A DNA stretch of 17,559 nucleotides, from assembly GCA_905216175.1 (NCBI GenBank), contig CAJMSV010000032.1, forward strand, positions 1 through 17,559, read 5' to 3'. The translations under genes and the position numbers were made by a program. This document shows, piece by piece, positions 13,627-17,559 of this stretch; the first letter of the stretch is position 1, and each line of letters starts with the position of its first letter. The stretch is from an uncultured bacterium (GTDB lineage Bacteria; Actinomycetota; Coriobacteriia; Coriobacteriales; Coriobacteriaceae). Below the pieces are notes generated by a model. That model was given only the letters and a program-made list of their open reading frames with translations, did not search any database and had not been told where the DNA came from.

Positions 13627-13794
13627 GGTTGGCTACACTATCCCTTGACCATTAAAGGGGTACGAGATACCCACATGGAATTACATAGCTGCCAAAGAGC
13701 AGCCCTTCCTTGTGGGTGTCTGGTCCGCTTTGAGCGGTCGGGCATCTATTTTTTTGACTGTGTCAGCAGTCAAGACATGTGAGGAAGGAGATCG
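13627..13794 (+). promoter_or_regulatory. Pyrimidine operon leader with intrinsic attenuator ahead of pyrR
   Basis: About 160 bases before pyrR hold nested hairpins: CCCTT/AAGGG (13642-13658), ACCCACA/TGTGGGT (13669-13675 with 13711-13717), GCTGC/GCAGC within the second, a terminator stem at 13717-13744, and a seven-T run at 13749-13755. The ACCCACA/TGTGGGT stem meets the terminator left arm at base 13717, so alternative pairing is plausible. The first product is PyrR, so by family knowledge UMP-PyrR probably binds this RNA and favours termination. I do not see an exact match to the Bacillus PyrR binding loop. A 35-codon ORF (13675-13782) also spans the terminator. I could not assign a convincing promoter in 13406-13626, which holds nothing else I can name. 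Confidence 0.65.
13717..13756 (+). terminator. Attenuator terminator in the pyr leader
   Basis: TGTCTGGTCCGC (13717-13728) pairs with GCGGTCGGGCA (13734-13744) through wobbles and one bulge, with loop TTTGA. TCTATTTTTTT follows, 38 bases before the pyrR ATG. A terminator before the first gene of a biosynthetic operon implies attenuation. Confidence 0.7.
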
Positions 13795-14379
13795 ATGGGC
13801 ACGACTTCCCCCAAGGCGGTCATCATGGACGAGACCGCCGTCAATCGAGCGATGACCCGCATCGCGCACGAGATTCTCGAGCGCAACGAGGGCTGTGAAG
13901 ACCTCGCTCTGGTCGGCATCGTCACGCGCGGCGACCTTCTGGCAAAGAAGCTCGCCGAGGAGATCAAGGAGATCGAGGGCGTCGACGTTCCGCTCGGCAG
14001 CCTCGACATCAGCTTCTACCGCGATGACTACGCTACCAATTTCGCTCCCGCGATCCACGCCACCAACATTCCCTTTAGCGTCGACGGTAAGCGCGTCGTG
14101 CTGGTGGACGACATCCTGTACACGGGTCGTACCATCCGCGCCGCTCTCGACGCCGTCATGGACCTGGGCCGTCCGAGCCGTATTGAGCTGGCAGTTCTCG
14201 TTGACCGCGGTCACCGCGAGCTCCCCATCTCGCCGGACTTTGTCGGCAAGAACGTTCCCTCGTCGCATGAGGAGAACGTGCACCTATATATGAAGGAAGT
14301 CGACGGCCACACAGCCGTCGAGATTAACGACGTCGCGCCGGGTTCCCACGTGGGCTCCGCGCCGCTGGGAGGTGAGTAG
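13795..14379 (+). CDS. pyrR: PyrR, bifunctional pyr operon attenuation regulator / uracil phosphoribosyltransferase
   Basis: PyrR binds pyr leader RNA when charged with UMP and makes transcription stop; many homologues also convert uracil and PRPP to UMP. The 194-residue product is slightly longer than the usual ~180. The PRPP-binding loop VVLVDDILYTGRTIRAA lies at about 101-117, preceded by LVGIVTRGDLLAKKL and DISFYRDDY, and followed by LVDRGHRELPISPDFVGKNVP, all typical of PyrR. AGGAAGGAG precedes the ATG. The gene directly follows an attenuator and its end overlaps the pyrB ribosome-binding region, placing it first in the pyr operon. Very secure. Confidence 0.96.
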   Translation: MGTTSPKAVIMDETAVNRAMTRIAHEILERNEGCEDLALVGIVTRGDLLAKKLAEEIKEIEGVDVPLGSLDISFYRDDYATNFAPAIHATNIPFSVDGKRVVLVDDILYTGRTIRAALDAVMDLGRPSRIELAVLVDRGHRELPISPDFVGKNVPSSHEENVHLYMKEVDGHTAVEINDVAPGSHVGSAPLGGE

Positions 14380-14383
14380 TACC

Positions 14384-15328
14384 GTGGCGTTCAACCATAA
14401 GCACCTGATCGACATTACCGAGTACTCCGAAGAGGACATTAAGCTCATCCTCGAGACCGCCAAGGCGTTCTCCGAGGTCAACGAGCGTGCGATTAAGAAG
14501 GTCCCCACGCTCAAGGGCAAGACCATCGTCAACATGTTCAACGAGCCCTCGACGCGCACCCGCAGCTCCTTCGAGCTCGCCGAGAAGCGTCTTTCGGCCG
14601 ACAGCCTCAACTTTGGCGGCTCCTCGACCTCCACGGTCAAGGGCGAGAGCCTCGTCGACACCGTCGAGACCCTCAACGCCTACAAGATTGACTGCATCGT
14701 CGTGCGCGACAAGCACGCCGGCGCTCCCTACATCGTCACGCAGAATTCGCCCGCGAGTGTTATCTGCGCCGGTGACGGTAAGCACAACCACCCCACGCAG
14801 GCCCTGCTCGACCTGTACACCATCTGGGAGCACAAGGGTGACTTCCACGGTCTGAAGGTCGCCGTCGTGGGCGACATCTCCCACTCCCGCGTTTGCGGCT
14901 CGCTGATCCCCGCCCTTAAGATCATGGGCTGCGAGACCTACGCCGTCGCCCCCGGCACGCTGCTGCCGCCGTCGCCCGAGGTCCTGGGCTGCGACCACGT
15001 GACGAGCGACCTCGATTCCGTCCTGCCCGAGCTGGACGTCGTCTACATGCTGCGCGTGCAGCAGGAGCGCCTCGAGGGTGCCCCGTTCCCGACCATTCGC
15101 GAGTACCACAAGCTCTTCGGCCTGACCAAGGACCGCGAGAAGCTCATGAAGCCCGACGCGATCATCTGCCACCCGGGCCCCATCAACCGCGGCGTCGAGT
15201 TCGACTCCTATATGGCCGACCACCCGCAACGCTCCGTCATCCTGGAGCAGGTCTACGCCGGTATCTGCGTGCGTATGGCTATCCTGTATCTGCTGCTTGG
15301 AGGTGCCGATAATGGCCTTGCTTCTTAA
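14384..15328 (+). CDS. pyrB: Aspartate carbamoyltransferase catalytic subunit
   Basis: ATCase joins carbamoyl phosphate and aspartate to N-carbamoyl-aspartate, the second step of de novo pyrimidine synthesis. The 314-residue product has the carbamoyl-phosphate motif EPSTRTRSSFE (54 onward), NHPTQALLDLYTIWE, the aspartate-domain VAVVGDISHSRV, and HPGPINRGVE. No pyrI regulatory subunit gene is adjacent, consistent with the PyrR-regulated type. GTG at 14384 lies 11 bases after GGGAGG and 4 bases after the pyrR stop; another in-frame GTG at 14372 overlaps that ribosome site and is less likely. The 3' end overlaps pyrC by 17 bases, indicating translational coupling. Very secure. Confidence 0.96.
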   Translation: MAFNHKHLIDITEYSEEDIKLILETAKAFSEVNERAIKKVPTLKGKTIVNMFNEPSTRTRSSFELAEKRLSADSLNFGGSSTSTVKGESLVDTVETLNAYKIDCIVVRDKHAGAPYIVTQNSPASVICAGDGKHNHPTQALLDLYTIWEHKGDFHGLKVAVVGDISHSRVCGSLIPALKIMGCETYAVAPGTLLPPSPEVLGCDHVTSDLDSVLPELDVVYMLRVQQERLEGAPFPTIREYHKLFGLTKDREKLMKPDAIICHPGPINRGVEFDSYMADHPQRSVILEQVYAGICVRMAILYLLLGGADNGLAS

Positions 15329-16601
15329 GAATGCCCACGTCGTCGACCCGTCCGTCGAGCTTGACGGTGTCGTTGACGTCCTGATTGACGGCGACAAGAT
15401 CGCCGAGGTCGGCGAGAATCTCGCCGTCGAGGGAGCCGAGGTCCGCGACCTTTCCGGCAAGTACCTCGTCCCCGGCCTGGTGGATATGCACGTTCACCTT
15501 CGCGAGCCCGGCTACGAGGTCAAAGAGGACATCGAGAGCGGCACCCGCGCAGCTGCAAAGGGCGGCTTTACCGGCGTGTGCTCCATGCCCAACACCGATC
15601 CCGTCACCGATAACGGTACCGTCGTGGAGTTCGTCAAGTCCCGCGCTGCCGAGGTCGGCCACTGCCGCGTCTATCCGTCGGGCGCCATGACCCGCGGTCT
15701 TAAGGGCGAGGCCATGTCCGAGATGGGCGATATGGTCGCCCACGGCGCCGTCGCCTTCACCGATGACGGTCGCGGCGTGCAGGGCGCGGGCATGCTCCGT
15801 CGCTGCATGGACTACGGCAAGATGCTCGGCAAGGTCTTCATGAGCCACTGCCAGGACGAGGACCTGGTCGGCCACGGCCAGATCAACGAGGGCAAGGTCT
15901 CGACCCGTCTGGCCCTCGAGGGTTGGCCGGCTGCCGGCGAGGAGCTTCAGATCGCCCGCGACATCGAGATCGCCAAGCTGACCGGTGCCAAGCTGCACAT
16001 CCAGCACATCTCCACCGCTCACGGTCTCGAGCTCGTGCGTGCCGGTAAGGCCGCCGGTGTCCAGGTGACCTGCGAGGCCACCCCGCACCACATGTTCCTG
16101 ACCGAGAACGACTTGGACGAGACCTACAACACCTCGCTCAAGGTCAATCCGCCGCTGCGCACCGACGAGGACGCCGAGGCCATTCGTCAGGGCGTCATCG
16201 ACGGTACCGTCGACGTTATCGTCACCGATCACGCTCCCCACACCCCGTGGGAGAAGGCCCGCGAGTTCGAGCTTGCGCCCTTTGGCATGATCGGTCTCGA
16301 GACCTCGCTGTCGCTCGTACTCACCGAGCTGGTCAACACGGGCAAGATGAGCATGGGCCGTATGGTCGAGCTCATGGCCATCAAGCCGCGTGAGATCCTG
16401 GGCCTCGACCAGGTTCAGGTCAAGGCGGGCTCTGTTGCCGACCTGACCGTGTTCGACCCCTCCGCAACCTGGACGGTTGGCGAGGACGGTTACGAGTCGC
16501 GCGCCGAGAACTCCGGTTTCGCCGGCCGCACGCTTACCGGTCGTGCCACCGATGTGTTTGTCGGCGGTAAGCAGACGCTTGCCGACGGCTGCATCTGCTA
16601 G
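15312..16601 (+). CDS. pyrC: Dihydroorotase (class I, bacterial PyrC/AllB-like amidohydrolase)
   Basis: Dihydroorotase cyclises carbamoyl-aspartate to dihydroorotate. The 429-residue product is the size of the Gram-positive class I enzyme. The zinc-binding HVH (H60, H62) sits in DMHVHLREPGYE; MPNTDPVTD, SHCQDEDL, HIQHISTAHGLELV, CEATPHHMFLTE and the catalytic aspartate D306 in VTDHAPHT follow in order. The ATG lies inside the 3' end of pyrB, with GGAGGT 8-13 bases ahead. An allantoinase is excluded by context and motifs. It is followed by a terminator-like hairpin before pyrK. Very secure. Confidence 0.97.
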   Translation: MALLLKNAHVVDPSVELDGVVDVLIDGDKIAEVGENLAVEGAEVRDLSGKYLVPGLVDMHVHLREPGYEVKEDIESGTRAAAKGGFTGVCSMPNTDPVTDNGTVVEFVKSRAAEVGHCRVYPSGAMTRGLKGEAMSEMGDMVAHGAVAFTDDGRGVQGAGMLRRCMDYGKMLGKVFMSHCQDEDLVGHGQINEGKVSTRLALEGWPAAGEELQIARDIEIAKLTGAKLHIQHISTAHGLELVRAGKAAGVQVTCEATPHHMFLTENDLDETYNTSLKVNPPLRTDEDAEAIRQGVIDGTVDVIVTDHAPHTPWEKAREFELAPFGMIGLETSLSLVLTELVNTGKMSMGRMVELMAIKPREILGLDQVQVKAGSVADLTVFDPSATWTVGEDGYESRAENSGFAGRTLTGRATDVFVGGKQTLADGCIC

Positions 16602-16621
16602 CATAGCCTTATCGCTTTTGT

Positions 16622-16660
16622 GCGCGGTGCCCTTGCGGTGCCGCGCTTTCTGTTCGTTTT
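16622..16660 (+). terminator. Terminator-like hairpin between pyrC and pyrK
   Basis: GCGCGGTGCC (16622-16631) and GGTGCCGCGC (16637-16646) form a 10-bp stem with two G-T pairs and a 5-base loop, followed by TTTCTGTTCGTTTT. It starts 21 bases after the pyrC stop and lies within the operon, so it may reduce rather than stop expression of the distal genes. Confidence 0.55.
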
Positions 16661-16693
16661 GACCATGCAATCGCATGGGGGATTGGAGCGTCT

Positions 16694-16903
16694 ATGCCCA
16701 CACCTTCCACTGCACGCATGCACGACTTCGAGGTCGTCTCGAACCGGGAGATCGCCGACGGCATCTTCTCGCTCGTCATCTCGGCCCCCAAGCTTGCAAG
16801 TGCGCTCAAGCCCGGTCAGTTTGTGAACATTGCCGTGCCCGGCGGTGCGTCTTCGCTGCTTCGCGTGCCCCTGCGCTTCTGTCACGCCGACGCCCCGGCC
16901 GGC
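16694..16903 (+). pseudogene. pyrK: Dihydroorotate dehydrogenase electron-transfer subunit, N-terminal ~70 codons only
   Basis: PyrK carries FAD and a [2Fe-2S] cluster and passes electrons from PyrD to NAD+. ATG 16694 follows GGGGATTGGAGC. The first ~70 residues match the family: HDFEVVSNREIADGIFSLVI, LKPGQFVNIAVPGG, then SSLLRVPLRFCHADA, the start of the flavin-binding barrel (normally R-x-P-L-S). After about base 16903 the frame becomes unrelated Arg/Gly-rich sequence and stops at 17044, so most of the FAD/NAD domain and the cysteine cluster are missing. The next gene is a rubrerythrin fragment rather than pyrD. Either a genomic rearrangement or an assembly join; the sequence alone cannot decide. 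Confidence 0.75.
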
Positions 16904-16907
16904 CGAC

Positions 16908-17357
16908 GAGCCGCAGGAAGAAGGCGGCGCGCAGGATGCCACAGAGGAAGCGCCGCAGGCGGCCGTGGAGATTCGCAAAGCGCCGGAACTCCTCTCCTCT
17001 GCCGAGGCCGAGTCCACTCACGCCTTCGCGGATTTCCGCGCTAACGGCGTAGTCGGCACCACCGCCGAGAACCTCCAGGCCGCCATCAACTGCGAGACTT
17101 TCGAGTTCAGCGTGATGTACCCGCATATGATCAAGGATGACGAGGCCGAAGGCGACAAGACGGCCGCCCGCGTCTTCCACTTCGCGAACGAGGCCGAGAA
17201 GGTCCACGCGCAGCTCTACAAAGAGGCCCTCGCCGACATGGCCGGAGCCGAGGACGACTACTATCTCTGCCCGATCTGCGGCTACATCCACAAGGGCAAG
17301 ACCGAGGCCAACTGCCCCATCTGCGGCGCGAAGGCTTCGATATTCAAGAAGTTCTAG
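16908..17357 (+). pseudogene. Rubrerythrin C-terminal part (half of the di-iron domain plus rubredoxin-like domain), 5' truncated
   Basis: Rubrerythrins are cytosolic di-iron proteins that reduce hydrogen peroxide in anaerobes. From about 17037 the frame reads VGTTAENLQAAINCETFEF, MYPHMIKDDEAEG, then EAEKVHAQLYKEAL, matching the second E-E-x-x-H half of the four-helix bundle. It ends with two CPICG-type knuckles (YYLCPICGYIHKG and NCPICGAKA) forming the rubredoxin-like iron site, and FKKF. The first half of the bundle is absent. Instead, 16908-17036 encodes an acidic Ala/Glu/Gln-rich stretch (DEPQEEGGAQDATEEAPQ) of unknown origin. There is no credible start or ribosome site; GTG 16965 is in frame but unsupported. 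It begins at the pyrK breakpoint, so it is probably a cut 3' end joined to pyrK. Confidence 0.75.
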
Positions 17358-17390
17358 TTTTTACGAAATAGGCGCAACCAAAGAAACAAC

Positions 17391-17429
17391 GGGTCGGAGC
17401 GCGGGAAACCGCATAGCTCCGGCCCTTTT
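17391..17429 (+). terminator. Terminator after the rubrerythrin fragment
   Basis: GGGTCGGAGC (17391-17400) pairs with GCTCCGGCCC (17416-17425) through one G-T pair, followed by TTTT. It lies 34 bases after the rubrerythrin stop. Confidence 0.8.
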
Positions 17430-17494
17430 CGAATCGCCGTCCCGCTCGCGGCAAAACGCGGCGCACGCGGAAGCGCAGCGTCACGGCGCAGGGT

Positions 17495-17559
17495 TTAGAG
17501 TTTTCCGGACAATTCATCCGCGCGCATCAGCATCTCCGCCTTCTCCCGCGCACCCGCAG
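17495..17559 (-). CDS. C-terminal end of an unidentified minus-strand gene (cut by window edge)
   Basis: Reading from the right edge on the minus strand, one frame gives 20 open codons ending EKAEMLMRADELSGKL and a TAA. The helical Ala/Glu/Leu-rich character and placement convergent to the terminator fit a real gene end, but this is too short to assign a family or to be sure it is coding. The other two minus frames stop quickly. Confidence 0.35.
   Translation of the reverse strand, partial: AGAREKAEMLMRADELSGKL

Noticed and set aside
15279..16676. 465-codon minus-strand frame over pyrC (and a 378-codon one over pyrB)
   Set aside because: Same antisense shadow effect; pyrB and pyrC have complete catalytic motifs on the + strand.
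1..17559. CRISPR array, tRNA, rRNA, toxin-antitoxin or phage-defence module
   Set aside because: No regular spaced repeats, cloverleaf-like sequences or recognisable defence proteins were seen on either strand.

Overview
The window looks like a stretch of chromosome from a GC-rich Coriobacteriia member, most like Collinsella. I judge this from protein style, the dxr-rseP-ispG-proS order, the C4-type ribosomal protein L28, the fermentative AdhE and the Collinsella-like IS3 element. No database search was possible. The housekeeping genes are GC-rich with strong C/G third-position bias. One large surface-protein gene and its upstream region are visibly more AT-rich.

Layout. (1) 1-4932, + strand: 3' part of dxr, an RseP/Rip1-type site-2 protease with an in-frame TAG right after its LDGG motif, ispG (TTG start) and proS. 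This is an isoprenoid / membrane protease / tRNA-charging operon. (2) 4963-5079: two strong hairpins where it converges with a minus-strand pair. (3) 5113-8614, - strand: adhE (bifunctional aldehyde/alcohol dehydrogenase), then an APH/choline-kinase-like phosphotransferase. (4) 8615-9031: AT-rich divergent intergenic region with several palindromes. (5) 9032-11962: cell-wall-anchored surface protein with signal peptide, acidic Ser/Asn/Asp linker, beta-helix-like body, InlB/Listeria-Bacteroides-type repeat and an LASTG sorting signal. It carries a run of nine Gs near its 5' end and a GC-rich block near its 3' end. (6) 11984-13020: an internally deleted IS3-family element whose left end forms the terminator of the surface gene. 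(7) 13154-13342, - strand: rpmB. (8) 13627-16903, + strand: pyrimidine leader/attenuator, pyrR, pyrB, pyrC and the first ~70 codons of pyrK. (9) 16904-17559: foreign-looking sequence abutting broken pyrK, with the C-terminal half of a rubrerythrin, a terminator, and the last codons of a minus-strand gene.

How the parts work together. dxr and ispG are MEP-pathway steps and are co-transcribed with an intramembrane protease and proS. pyrR-pyrB-pyrC-pyrK is a de novo UMP operon preceded by a transcriptional attenuator. adhE supplies ethanol-forming NADH disposal.

Most worth a second look: the nonsense codon in rseP, an extra ~115-residue winged-helix-like insertion inside that protease, the poly-G tract as a possible phase-variation switch in the surface protein, and the pyrK/rubrerythrin junction (real rearrangement or assembly chimera). 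I found no CRISPR array, tRNA or rRNA, and no clearly new multi-gene system.
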